A DNA stretch of 64,000 bases from Symbiodinium microadriaticum (Eukaryota > Sar > Dinophyceae > Suessiales > Symbiodiniaceae): NCBI GenBank assembly GCA_001939145.1, contig LSRX01000791.1, positions 1-64,000 of the forward strand, written 5' to 3'. The notes beneath the pieces were generated by a model. That model was given only the letters and a program-made list of their open reading frames with translations. It was not told the origin of the DNA and did not search any database. Position numbers and translations under genes: made by a program. Below are positions 11,041-22,656 of the stretch, one piece after another. The number at the start of each line of letters is the position of its first letter. Within the stretch, counting starts at the first letter, position 1.

Positions 11041-13640
11041 GGAGTGAGTGCAAGCAGTGTGCTAGGGGAACCACGCAATTGGAGGTGGGAGTGTACCACC
11101 CGCGTGGCTTTCATGCTTGGTGCGCAGAGAATCTTTGGGCTGAATGCACCCAGCGTCATGGAGTTCTTACACATGCCACCACCATCAATGCTTGCTAGTG
11201 CTGCTTCTGGGTTGAATCCGCTGCAACCTCCAACAGCACTGTGGAGCTTTATGCTTGCATTGATGGACGGACCCCGACTTTTGCTGCAGGGCAGCAGCAT
11301 CGGAAACACAAGCCCCAGAACTTGTTAACAAAGCTGTGACTTGTCAGATACCTGGACTGCTCGCATTGCTTATCACAGCTGAGACACCTCCCCAACTTTG
11401 CATGCCCGGGCCGGGGACAGGTGGAACAGACCAAGACAACAGCTGAAAAGCAGACTGCTGAAGTTCGCTCCCTGTGTTCCCTGCAAGTCCCTTTTTGTAG
11501 ACTTAAAGCGGTCCCGCAGCAGGGTGCAGCTTCTGTAAAGTGAAAGACCTCAGAAGCACCGGGTTCCCCTGGCTTACTTTGTCAACGCCGACTCGGCCTA
11601 CTGTAAGGAAATCCTCACGTGGTTGCACCGGGCCTGCAATTTTGACGAAGAAGTCCTGCAAAGCTCTGGATGGCTTTGCCTAAGCCCAGACCTTCCCCGG
11701 ACTAACCCTTCTAGGACCGGCATCCTATAGCCTCAAATGCGGTGCACGGCTGGGCAGTCGCTGTTTGCTCCCCGACTAAACCATCTTTCCATGACTATGA
11801 AATGGTTCACGCAAGACACCAAGTTGCCACATTCAGGCTGGAAGTGGTTCAACGCTTCACGCTATCCTGCAAAAGCTTTCACGGTGTGACATGCGCCTCA
11901 CGCCTCACAGCGTCAGCTCTGGCAGCCTCTTCTGCCCGAGTGTGACTGGTGGAAAAATGCGCAGGAGACTTCCGCAGGTGCACACCAAGGCCGGGTCAAG
12001 CAAAGCGAGCATCCAAAATCGCGGCAGCCAGCCTCACGAATCCACAACCTCAGGGAAAGTAGTACAAAGTTGCAACATTACCAACGAATTCAGTTGGCGC
12101 AATTCAGGCTCCGACCAAATGCTGTTTTGAAGCAGCCGGAGACATTGCCCGGTTAACAGCAACGATTCGCCCCATGGGTGGGGTTGCGCTGGCAACGTTG
12201 CCAAGCATCGGATGGTAAGCCTCACCGTGAATGCTCGCTGCCACCTCCGACCACCTGCATGAGGCCTGTGTCATACAAACAAATTATAAACACACAAGGC
12301 TTGCAGGCAACAGTGGAGGGACAATTGTGGATGTAATGCTTGAGTTGAATCGAAGTCCTTGATGTGTTTGATGTTGAGGAACCCTATTGTAAGAAGCAAT
12401 TTGGCTCGGGAATAACACTGCGAGCACAACGAGCTTGGTCAGTGTGGCAAAGCTTCGTCAGCACCATAGCTACCTGTATTACAGCCCGAGCTAAAATGCT
12501 GGTGCACTCGAGGCAAATCACCACGACGAACTGCCCATCCAAGAGCATTCCCGGGCCTTGCAATCTACCAAACTACAAAACACGAACAAACAGTTGTTTG
12601 TCCCTCGATCCTTTTTCGAGATCTGCCGAACTGTACATGCAGTTTGAAACGTGTGGTTCAGGTCTTGTGGGAGCGGTGAGCAAATCTCATGAGGACTGCC
12701 GGCTTGATCTCGAAAGCTGAGCAGGTGTCTGTGCAGCCAGTTCCGGTTGCAGAGCGCAGCATCCTCCCCGAATGTCTCCATGCTTGTGTAGCTGTCTCGG
12801 GCCGTGGGGTGACCGACGAAAGCCATGTGGCTCCTCTGGCTTTCGGCAGGAAGGCTCTGGAAAGACTCGTCGCCAACTCCAAAACGACAAACTTCCCAAC
12901 GTGTGGCAACAAAAACCGTCCCCTGTAAACACAATGCTGCACTCCCAGCCACCTGATTTGATGCTTCCTCCCTGTGACCTCAGGAGGCCGTCGGCCATGA
13001 GAAAGTTCAGGCTCAATGCGCGCGACGTCTACTGCTGGGTTGCAGCCAAGAGTCAATCCGTAGAATGAGGTGGCTTAAAGCACCCACAGGATGCCTCATG
13101 TAACCTAGGAGGCAATGAAGCTCTGTTCTTTTGCGGCTCAGCTTCAAGCCTCCTTTTTGGGTCTTGGGCTTACATGACACAGCTTATAACTGAGACTGAG
13201 ACGAGCAGGGCATTGGGCCATCACTCACCCTCACCGATGCAACGGCAGGTAAACACTGTCATACTGTGCCAAAGATGTCTAGGCATGTCTGCAGAGAAGT
13301 CATGATATGAGCGGGGCTACTATCGCTGGCACTCATGATGTCTTTGCGAGATCAGTGCGGATAGCCAAGCGGCCAAGTAGTTTCAGGCGAGTTTGGCTCC
13401 ACTTTCCACGGCCGCCCGAGATCGTTGGTCCTGTCGTGCCGGCTTGCACCTGCGACGCGAAGATGCCAAGACCAGAAATCCCAAAAATCCTCAGCGCTGA
13501 AGGTGCCTCTATCCGGTTGATGAGCCCGTTAAAAGAAAGTGTAAGGCAACCCTGGAGGTGCGTGTGTCGGATCTGTCGCAACAAACGGTCGGAGTGGCAC
13601 CGCAGCCTGGATTGTGTTGGATCAGAGGATACGTAGTCCC
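11041..13640. other. No supported gene
   Basis: A minus frame of 155 codons (10845-11309) overlaps the diverged repeat and has partly protein-like composition, but competes with a plus frame. At 12518-13056 two overlapping minus frames and one plus frame are mutually exclusive, and none shows a domain. The rest holds no recognisable feature. Confidence 0.3.
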
Positions 13641-15215
13641 TCTCTCAGCTTGAGGCTTCCCCGTCCAACCCACTGCATTTATCTATCATCTTTCGGCTTT
13701 CGGTCTTCCATTTAGGCTGCGGGGTTAGGGTTTCCGGTCTCCGGCGAGGGCTGGGCTAGCCACCGAGGATTAGCTTGTGGTTTAGGGAACTCCCTGAGGG
13801 TTTCGGGGCTTTCACCCAACATCTCCCTTCGTCAGTTCAGCACGTCACCCATTCAAACTGCACAAACTGTCGCTGGTTCTGTGATCGGTAGTTCCACACA
13901 CATCGTTGCGCCATCCGGCAGGTGGATGTTAACATCTCGGCACAACAGCACTGAGGCAATACGGCTTGCTCGTTCACTGGTGCGACGCGGGGCTATGGGA
14001 TTCTGGTCTCCATCTGGCGCCCCAAGCCCTAAACGGGCTTATTTCCGACCACCCACCATCGCCTTTTAGGGTTTAACATCCTGCACCGCCAACCATCCCA
14101 ACATACACAATAGTGCTGGGGCTGATGAGCGCTCGGGTCTCTGCTTTGGGCTGATGATTCACCAAGCATCAACTTTTCGGCTTACATTGGGATTCCGGCT
14201 CAGCATCACCTTTTGAGGGTTGAGTGTCTTCATTAAACATATCCGTTCAACGATCGGGGCTGTGGGGTCTGCAAAGATACTGGTCCCTCATGCTTCTTTC
14301 ACGAAGCCTACCAGGCAGATTCACCTAGAAGACACCCTTCTTATGGTTTAAGGTCTTCCACCCAAGATTCCCTACAGCGTGTGGGGCAGGCTTCCTGGTC
14401 TCCGCTTAGAGCCGGGGTTTAGCCACCAACGCATCAAGTTTCGGGCTGCGGGGCTCGGGGGCTCAGCTTCTTCGGGTTTAAGGATGCGGCCCCATTGGGC
14501 TTTGAGGCCTTCCGCCTAACATTTGCTTGTAGTGTTAGGGACCTGGGGGGGGTTTCTGGTCTCCCTTTGCGGTTAGGGTTTAGCCGTGCTGCCCCCAAGC
14601 GTCAAATTTTTGGATCAAGGGTATGTTGAGAGTCTCCTCTTCCGAGCAACCCTTCTTTTAGTGTTCTGCCAGGGGTTCTGGTCCCCGAGTTTCAGGTTTA
14701 GGGCCATTGGCATCAAATTTCTGATCCACTATCACCCTTTGGGGCTTAAGCCACTTAAACTTACTTTTGGTGTGCGGCAGGTTCTGCTCCCGATCCGTTT
14801 CGGGTGAAGCATCACCGTTCAAGTTCTTTTACACTCATCACACTCGGACATTTCCAGGCAGGGCTGGAGACGAATAGCACGAAATTAGGATGGTTTAGGT
14901 CGCGGAAGGTGCCCGGCCGTTAAGATGCACACGTCATGTCAGCACGGGTGCCCGAAGTGACGTGCATGCTGGCACGGAGGCATAGTGACCAGGAGTAAGG
15001 TTTTTCACATAGGCTCTTCCGCTCAACGTGTCGTTTAGTGCTCGTGGCTTCGAGGCTCTGGCCTCTGTTTTTATCCACCAAGCATCAACTTTCTGGTTCG
15101 GGATTCCGGCCCAGCATCATCTTTTCAAGGTCTAGGGTCTTCAGTCACACATATCCCGTCAGTACTCGGGGCAAGGGTGTCTGGTCTCCAGGTAGCCACC
15201 AAGCATGAACATTGT
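13641..15215. repeat. Decayed interspersed repeat field with TTTAGGG-like and CACCAAGCATCAACTTT motifs
   Basis: A set of short motifs recurs in roughly the same order through about 1.5 kb: CACCAAGCATCAACTTT (near 14155 and 15070, with variants near 14050, 14415, 14590, 14705 and 15195), TTCTGGTCTCC (near 13733, 14001, 14390, 14555, 15180 and variants), GGTTTAGGGTTT/GGTYTAGGGTCTTC, and TCCGTTCAACG-type pieces. Spacing varies from about 100 to 280 bases, so this is a heavily decayed array rather than a clean tandem repeat. Open frames are short and biased. Confidence 0.6.
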
Positions 15216-15401
15216 TGGCGGGATAAGGTTATGGGAGCAGGTTTTCCACCAAACCCACAATGCAGCACATCTCGTTTTGTGGTCTGTTGGGGTTCTGCTC
15301 CAAGAAGCCCTGCAACTTGAAGATAGGCCATGCTACTGGGCCTGCAGAAATCTACCAAAAAAACGGCACAACTCTTCAATGTTCTTGTGCTCCCAGCTTT
15401 T

Positions 15402-15566
15402 CTACCCTTCCGCCCCGGCCTTCGCAGTGATTTGATGCAAGGATGGGCAGAGCCAGCCATGGGCCAGGCAGGTGTAGTCCCGAGTGATTCTCCCCAGATG
15501 CAACTGGAACTGCAGGTCGTAGAAGGCGGCGTACGTCTTGGCGAAGGCGATCAATCCTCCAGTGTC
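15402..15566 (-). CDS. Likely exon of an unidentified gene
   Basis: A 55-codon minus frame between TAA (15567-15569) and TAG (15402-15404) has strongly protein-like codon use. It encodes IAFAKTYAAFYDLQFQLHLG and then CLAHGWLCPSLHQI, rich in aromatic residues and free of repeats. It lacks an ATG, as expected of an internal exon. Longer frames over the same bases have poorer composition. Flanking splice sites and the rest of the gene were not found, and no family is recognised. Confidence 0.4.
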   Translation of the reverse strand, partial: DTGGLIAFAKTYAAFYDLQFQLHLGRITRDYTCLAHGWLCPSLHQITAKAGAEG

Positions 15567-15599
15567 TTACATACACAGCGATGCTGGAGCCGTGCTTCA

Positions 15600-18500
15600 A
15601 TGAAGCGAGATTGCGACGATGAGACCGGATATAGCTAATGTCAGGGAGGGTCGCAGTTGTCTTTGCTGTGCCAGGCTTCCCTCCTGAATCTGCCAAGCCG
15701 CCACAGCTGTTCGTCAATTGACCCAGATCGGCAAACACGTGCAAACGAACACGCGACAAAAGGACACCCGCATCGGTGTAACGACATGGGTCTGTCAATC
15801 ACCACCCAACAACCCAGCGTAACCCAGCCACCCACAGACGCACGCAGAGGTAAAAGCATGAGTGAAGCAAAAGGAGTTGGCTTGTGAATGCACAGTTGCG
15901 ACGTGCTTTCAAACGTATCCCCGCATGTCGCACATGCCAGGTCCATCTTCCTGTGAGGTGCGCTACAAGCCCGCCAGGCCGGCAGCAAAGACACAAGACA
16001 ATGTGCCGTCTAAGCGATGCAGCCAGTCCTGAACTCGGCACATCCAGACGGTGCAAGAAGCCGAAGTTGTGACCTCGGCATATACTTGCACAGCACCTCG
16101 CTCTTCGTGCCCAAACACACGCTGCAATGCTTAAGATGCTGAGAAGCCGTCAGGATCCGACTGTGCACAAGACTTGCTTCCCTATTTCTGGAATGTAGTC
16201 GCCTATCCTTAAGGCCACAAGCCACGTTTCCGTCATCTTTCATGTGCCAGCAAACCTGGCTGGTATTCAGCAACTTCCATGGTCAAGAACCCCGGTCGCA
16301 CCTGTCTTGACCAAATATCGCTCACACCCAGCCCGCTACGTTTCCTGAATTCGTTGCTGAAGCATCTCACAGATCTGTCACGCGGCCAGGATCGCTGAGG
16401 ATGCGCAGACTGCCTTCGCAGGTGTCATTGACAGCTGACCCTGTTCCAAAGCCTCTTAGACACCGTGATGCTCCATGATACTGGAAACAGGAGTTGCTGA
16501 TTGCAGCCTCGTCGAAGCTGAACCCGCATGCGTACCCCCATGACCGCGATTATCAAGTCAACGGGTGGTGCTTGTGCACTTCAGCTGCCATACTTGTGAG
16601 TCTCAATCTGTGCGTAAGAAGTACCATGGCTAGGGTTTCGACCGGCGTTCGCTTTGAAGTGCTTCTCCGGTAACGTTGCGATTCCTGTGCAACACACGAC
16701 CGATAATTATGACCTGGAACCCATGCAGCTCCTCCCACTTGATCGGGCGTGTTGCTTTTGGCTTCTGGAGCTGCGACTTGTTCGCAGCCGAATCCACATT
16801 TAGCAGCTGCCTTTTTACTTCACATCACACACCTACACACATGCACACACTCGTAGTCGCTCTCTGCTTCTGCTACCCAGTTGCCGAAGTGACTGGCAGC
16901 GAAAAGCGACCTCAAGGTTTCATGCGGAAACTCTCGCTAACATCTGCCGCACGACCTCTGCTGAAGGCACCCAAGAGAACTGGTCCGAAGCTAGCCTGTG
17001 CTACACATTGTGCCTCAACTTGCCGGTTGGGCACTCGAAACCCCGGTGGTCCCCTGCAATGCTTGACAAATGAAAAGGACTCTTGGTGACAAGGTTCCCC
17101 ACACACACACACATACATACATACCTATATGTACACACACGCACACACATCTCCATCTCGACCGATCGCATACCAGCATATGCTCACACGCATGTATGGA
17201 TGTGGGTACGCCTTGCATGTGCGCTCAGAGACACGCAGCATGCAGCAATCTTCTAAAATATCGTGACAGAACAAACTCCCAGAACACTCACTGCAGTTCA
17301 GTGGCATCTGGCGATTCGTATGGGCACCATAGACTTCCCATCCAGGGGGCTTGAAGAAAACAGCTCGGTCCGGCTGGTCCCACACCACCGTCGCCGACAT
17401 GTCGTCCTCGATGTTCGCACTTTGAGATTATGCCATGCAACTCCGAGTAGTTGGAAATTCCTGCACTGGTAGAGAAGTGCGAAGAGGTGTTGCTATCTCG
17501 CTTCTGGTTTGCATGGAATTAGGCGGCTGTAGTACAGCGACGATGACCTGACGACAACTTCACAATGCGGATCGTGACCAACCACAATGCCGTCAGCAAC
17601 TCATTAATGCAACTTGCAACAAGCAAGCCGAGAAGTGAGTAGTATGTCACGAAGCAAGACATGCACTGCCTGTTCCAGCGGATTCACAACTGTGAAAATC
17701 GGAATGCACACGGCCCAGGCAAGATTTTGTTTCTTGGGTCAAGGAACTCAAGTGCTGGGACTGCAGACAAGAGCTGCAAGGTTTTCGTCATTAAGGCCGC
17801 GGCCATTTCCTGTGATAAGATATGAAACAGCACTGGAAGCCTAAACAGGCTTGACGTAGATTGTTATACCGAGCCCCTTGTTCTACGGTGCACCTTAGAG
17901 AAGAGACCATCCTCACATTCCGCTGGTGCATCCATAACCATAGCCTAATGCAGACCCAAGTTCATGTTCAGACGGCCCATGGAGCAGGCTGGTCCGCATC
18001 TTGACGTTGCTTCCTTAGTGTGGATGCCACTGCCACAGGCAGTAGAAAAATTCGGCTTTCATCGGACAGTTTGACTTGTGGAAGTTGAGCTGGCAGTTGA
18101 GAAGTACAGCTACTGGCTACCTACCAGGGGGGTGTGCGGCAAATCTGGCTGGCATTTGGTGCTTCTTTGTCGGGCTGCCACCCCTAATTCCAACACATGT
18201 TGGGCTCAGGCTTAAGAAGCGGCTAATCATGGCAGATGAGGCTACGATTACGATCTCTACGCAGATGGCTTGATGAACGATTCAGTTTTGCTACGCTGCA
18301 TCAAGTCTGGCTCTGCTGCCGATTCTGGGCTTAGCTCGTGCCGGCGGAGCTTCTTTTGTCCAAGTCCCTGCCGGTTTGCAGCAGCGCTTTTTGCAGCGAA
18401 GCTCGGAAGCTCCGAGGCAAGCGCCCAGCCATGGCAAAGGAGCCTGCGATGCCTCGGCAGGGTTCATGGATCCCCTCAATCCCTGCTAACCCGAGCTGAA

Positions 18501-19800
18501 AACTTGCAATTACCTGAAACTCTGACTTTTCTCCGTTTCTTTCAAAGGGGTCTGTGAACGTAATCAGCGAAAGCCCACGGCGTTGCTTCGCAGTGCAGAG
18601 CCACGACAAGTTACCCATCACGGAGATGCCCAAACGGTGGAAGATCAACCCACTTGGTGAAGTCCGCCTCAAGTGACATCAAGTGGCTTCTCAGTTTTCT
18701 TGTATTTCGGCTGTAGCACCGTGGTTCGGGCTTGTCAGCTGAGATCTCTAAAAGGCAGCGAGCCACAAGAAGAGGAGATGAGGGCCAGGACGTACGAGCT
18801 AGCTCGCTGGACCTCTTTCTTGACATGTGGCACGCTTCTACACGTTACAGGAAAGCTTTAAGGCTACAAGTCTTTCGCACAGCGATTGGAGCAAACCCAG
18901 ACTGCGGCAAATTTACCTGAACGTGCCACTCGGAAAGCAACACGTGCACCCGAGCCCGGAGATCCTGATCCAAAGCCCTCGACATCCCTCAACAATCAAG
19001 CAGCTCCCGACGCCTCAACTGCCTGAGGTGGCTCTCCACCCTCCTCTGAATCGCTGCAGCTGTTGAGAGATCCGCGTCGCCCGAGACCAGAGCCCACACC
19101 TGGCGAGTCATTCAATTCATTCAGACTCCATCTTCTTCATCGCGCTGCTCCATCGGCTTTCGGGTTGTAGTGTTTGTGGGCTGTGGACTCTCGCATGCTC
19201 TGGCAACTCGGACAATGCAGGCGAGGTTTGTTCGGTTCGAGGGGCAGTGCCGCAGCCGCAAGCGGGTCGGGTGAACGAACCGAGTCTGTCTCGACCGTCT
19301 CAGCCAACGTATGCAACACGACCATAAGTGGGTCTGTAAGGCATGAGAAGTGTTTGGGACCTCCCAGACATGAACCCAGCCGGGACGCGACCATTGCAAT
19401 CTCCTCCAACCCAGCGCCGTTGATTTCTTGCAAGAGCCTTCGACTCATCGACCTGCGGTGCCGACGAATTGCCAGGTTCCGTGATCTTCTGCGTTTTCCT
19501 GGCTCCCTGGCTTCGTTTCTGGCATCTAAAGAGCTCTTGTTTGAAGGGCAAGTGATGCCGGGAATGTCCATTACTGTGCAGATTTCCTTGATTCTCGGCA
19601 TCTGACACGATGCGCTCTGAGGGATGGCGAGACTAAAGGAGATTGGGGTCGACGAATCGACGAACGACAGCCGAGTTTTGACAAGGTGGGCCGCTTGGTC
19701 CGTGGCCATGACCCAGCATCCACGCAACTAGTGGCATTTTTTGCACTGCTTGCGTAGAGGTTACACACACCATGATGGCCACGACAACTGCTACGTTTGC
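15600..19800. other. No supported gene; one CA-rich microsatellite
   Basis: Frames of 60-196 codons occur on both strands, but none shows a domain. At 19137-19727 a 197-codon minus frame faces a 144-codon plus frame, and neither can be preferred. A CA/CATA tract lies at 17096-17150 and gives rise to several artefactual frames with runs of His-Thr or Val-Cys. Confidence 0.3.
17096..17150. repeat. CA/CATA microsatellite
   Basis: An uninterrupted CA run passes into CATA repeats and then a second CA run. It is a simple sequence repeat, and the open frames across it are artefacts of the repeat. Confidence 0.9.
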
Positions 19801-19812
19801 ACTGTATCGCTC

Positions 19813-20160
19813 TTAATCTTCAGGTGGAACCTTCACCAGGATTCCATGCAAGTAAGTGCTGATTCTCACCCTGCTGCTTCTTCCGAGGGCCTGCAAACTT
19901 GACGGCTCGATGCGCCCAAGGTCTCCATGGACCAGAGGACCCTGGACAAGCGTCCGAAGGAACCAGGATCCTCTCTCGCTGCTTGGCTCACTGAGAGGCT
20001 TCATAGAGATGGGCTCTAGCCTCCGAAGTAAAGTTTCGTCCCACACCCATGCAGACAACTGCAATGCTGCGACTGGTCGGGCGTCCTCACCATGAAATAA
20101 ATTCGTTGCCACCTCCACGCAGGCTTCATGAATGACCTGGTCAGTCTGCTTTCTGGAGTC
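19813..20160 (-). CDS. Possible exon, unidentified
   Basis: The minus frame contains DQVIHEACVEVATNLFHGED followed by ARPVAALQLSAWVWDETLL, an amphipathic helix then a strand-like segment. It ends in a Ser/Arg-rich tail and a stop near 19813. The ARPV-LQLS arrangement faintly recalls the little-finger domain of Y-family DNA polymerases, but this is a weak resemblance and no catalytic motif is present. The opposite plus frame beginning with a hydrophobic stretch is probably a shadow. Confidence 0.25.
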   Translation of the reverse strand, partial: DSRKQTDQVIHEACVEVATNLFHGEDARPVAALQLSAWVWDETLLRRLEPISMKPLSEPSSERGSWFLRTLVQGPLVHGDLGRIEPSSLQALGRSSRVRISTYLHGILVKVPPED

Positions 20161-20290
20161 ATATGATATAATACGTAATATATAATATATTTTACAAAGT
20201 AGCGCAATATCCCGTAACATTGTATATGTAATGTAATGTACGTAATGTCATATCATATAAGATACTGTGTTAGAATATCTAAAGAAACTA
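20160..20290. other. AT-rich patch
   Basis: About 130 bases of almost pure A/T with repeated ATATGATAT and GTAATGTA elements separate the possible exon at 19813-20160 from a G-rich segment (ten consecutive G at about 20341-20350). No function is apparent. Confidence 0.5.
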
Positions 20291-20611
20291 ACATAACCAT
20301 GAGAGAGAAAAAGAGAATGAGACCGTATCTTGACACGAAGGGGGGGGGGCACTTCGGAGACTTTCTCCAGGCCTCGGCTTCGGAGATGCCCGCGGCTGCC
20401 AAGGCCCAGAGGAAGGAGTCCGGGCCTCGGAGGCCCTCGGAGTCCCAAAGGAGGTCCAAAAGGGCCTGGGCTGGAAGTTTTCGGGGGTTTTTTGTCCCAG
20501 GACATGCCCGCATTGCAGGGAAGTTAGGGTAACAGAGGCCATGCATTCAAGACCCCAACTGCAGATGTCGGTGGGTTTTTTTCCGCATAGCTAAGGATCA
20601 AAGCCCACAAG

Positions 20612-20650
20612 CGAGGTGGGTTTAGGGTTTAGGGTTCAGGTGTTAGGCTC
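20612..20650 (+). repeat. Short interstitial TTTAGGG telomere-type repeat
   Basis: The plus strand carries two perfect TTTAGGG units followed by decayed ones. TTTAGGG is the plant-type telomere repeat also reported for dinoflagellates. It is too short to be a chromosome end and is flanked by ordinary sequence. Confidence 0.6.
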
Positions 20651-21718
20651 TCGCAACTCGGACTCCGTCAGACGAGGTCTCTCGGTTCACTGAGGTTCAC
20701 TGGCACAACTGCTACTCCAGAAGACGGGAATCAGTTCGGCACCTGTTCCATCACGGTGGGCATATGTGCGCAAGTCCCTAAAAGGAGTCGTTGGCTTGTC
20801 ACTAAAGGGAAGTCCAGCTTCAACACACTCAACGTATGTCTATGACCTTCGACCTGAGTTCGGTCTAGAGTCTAGACTCTGCCTTGGTTTTGCACCAATT
20901 GGAAGCTAGAAGTAGTTTACAATGAAGCAGTGTGTGCAACAATGTGTAACACATGACTCAAAGCAAAACTGGCATGTGCTCACTGTGATGTGCACGCGTA
21001 GAACTTCACACATTCACACTCGGGACAGTCTTTCCGGTACAAAAATTCACTACAAAAGTGTCCAAAGAACCCTAACGAAGACTGGAAGTTGCGAGCCCAT
21101 TGTCACAGAAATGCGATTTCGCGGGCTAGGCAGACTTTTGGGACTTCGGGGCCGCAGGGAGATTCAATTGGACTTTGCCCTTCACCGCGTCTAAGTCTTC
21201 AAAACACGCATGCGAGGCTGCAGGGTTGAAGGTTTGCTACATAGCATAATCATAAGCAGTCAAGTTTTTACCGACATACCCTTGTCTTATCATACCATCC
21301 GCAAGCTCCGACTTGGGCTTTCCGACTTCAAAGCTTTGCGTGGTCGCTTGCATTTCTTGACTTGGTCTGCTGGTGCTCAAGACCACCAGCTGCGAAACAA
21401 GAAGAGCCAGCGATAAGATCCCACGTAGGCTCCACCCCGTGGTGATGGCTTAAGGCTTTTCTGGTCTTGGCGTTTCGAAATAACCTTCAAGGAACGCCAG
21501 GATCACAACTGCCAGCGAAAGAAACACCGCACATGGCAAGGACAAGGCATAACATGCAGGTGATCTTTCAAACCAAGGTACATGCCGATGACCTGCAGGG
21601 ACGCAGGGCCGTGGAGAACGCCCCGCAGTAGGTAGCAAACTTCAACACAACGGCACCGTCCAGCAGTTTTGCAAATATCTATGCCTATATAAGTAAATGT
21701 CTGCATACATATGCACAC

Positions 21719-21777
21719 ACATCTCTCTCTCTCTCTCTCTCTCCCTTTAAAAGTATGAGTGTATATATATATATATG

Positions 21778-21813
<36 letters not shown>

Positions 21814-21832
21814 GTGTGTGTATGTGTGTGTA
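21719..21832. repeat. CT, AT and TG microsatellites
   Basis: A CT run of about 22 bases is followed within 10 bases by an AT tract of about 55 bases and then TG/TATG repeats. Long frames across the region with Ile-Tyr runs are artefacts. Confidence 0.95.
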
Positions 21833-22656
21833 TAGATCCACACACACTTACATTTTCACTGATTCTTCGGAAGTGGCGCCTCCTCCTCTGCATGCATTGA
21901 TCACAGCGTTGTAAGTTATGACCTAAGTCCAGGCAGCGGAGGGGGAGCTTTTCGGAATCAGGAAGTGTCACGAGTCGACCTTGCGAGGCATCACTGGGGT
22001 ACTCCGGCTAAAACAAGGGGCCTTGATACTTAGAATAGGGTTTTGGGGTACAGGCGACCGTAACTGTAGTAAGGAACCCCCCAGGATTGTATAGGTAATT
22101 TTCCAAAATATTCGGGGGTTTCCATGCCCTGGTATCAGGGGTCCGGGCAAACTCAGAAGTTGCAAGATGGTCCAGTAAACGCAGTAAAGGAGTGCTAGTG
22201 TTTAGAACGGCATCATCGTGCCTGTGGTTGTCCCTGGCCCAGGAGGTTTCCGTGCCAAAAGCATCTCGAAAAGTCGGAAAAACCGAAGAGAGTTTAGGAC
22301 AACAGGTATCGCAGCCTCGCCAGCCAAGCAGCGCTGGGCTCGATCGACTTCACCCGCAACTCCCCAAGCAGCCACAGTGCCTTTCGCAGGAGTGTATTCC
22401 AATCGCAAAATACACTGCTCACGACCTTCCCCTTTCACTGCCGGCTGAGACTTCGGACTTTGGACCTGTGCCACACTTTTCATGCGAAAAAGCCCGGCAC
22501 GCTGGTTTGTGCCCGGATTGGGCAATGGGAAAAATCCTAGCCGCCTGGCTGCACAACTCCTGCACAAGCAGTGCAGTTGTCACTGTGAGGCTTGAAGTTG
22601 CTGGAGCCAAGCAGCAAAGCACATAATAGGAGCTGGAAAGTTTCCGGCATTTCCGG

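Larger units (their letters stand above)
20291..22656. other. No supported gene; TTTAGGG run and microsatellites
   Basis: The segment 20340-20530 is GC-rich and opens five overlapping frames, none convincing. A short perfect GGGTTTAGGGTTTAGGG run lies near 20620-20637. CT and AT/GT microsatellites lie at 21719-21832. The remaining frames, including 22192-22626, show no domain. Confidence 0.35.

Noticed and set aside
19174-19605. Plus-strand frame of 143 codons facing a minus-strand frame of 197 codons
   Set aside because: Neither has a domain or splice support; composition does not favour one, so no gene was called.
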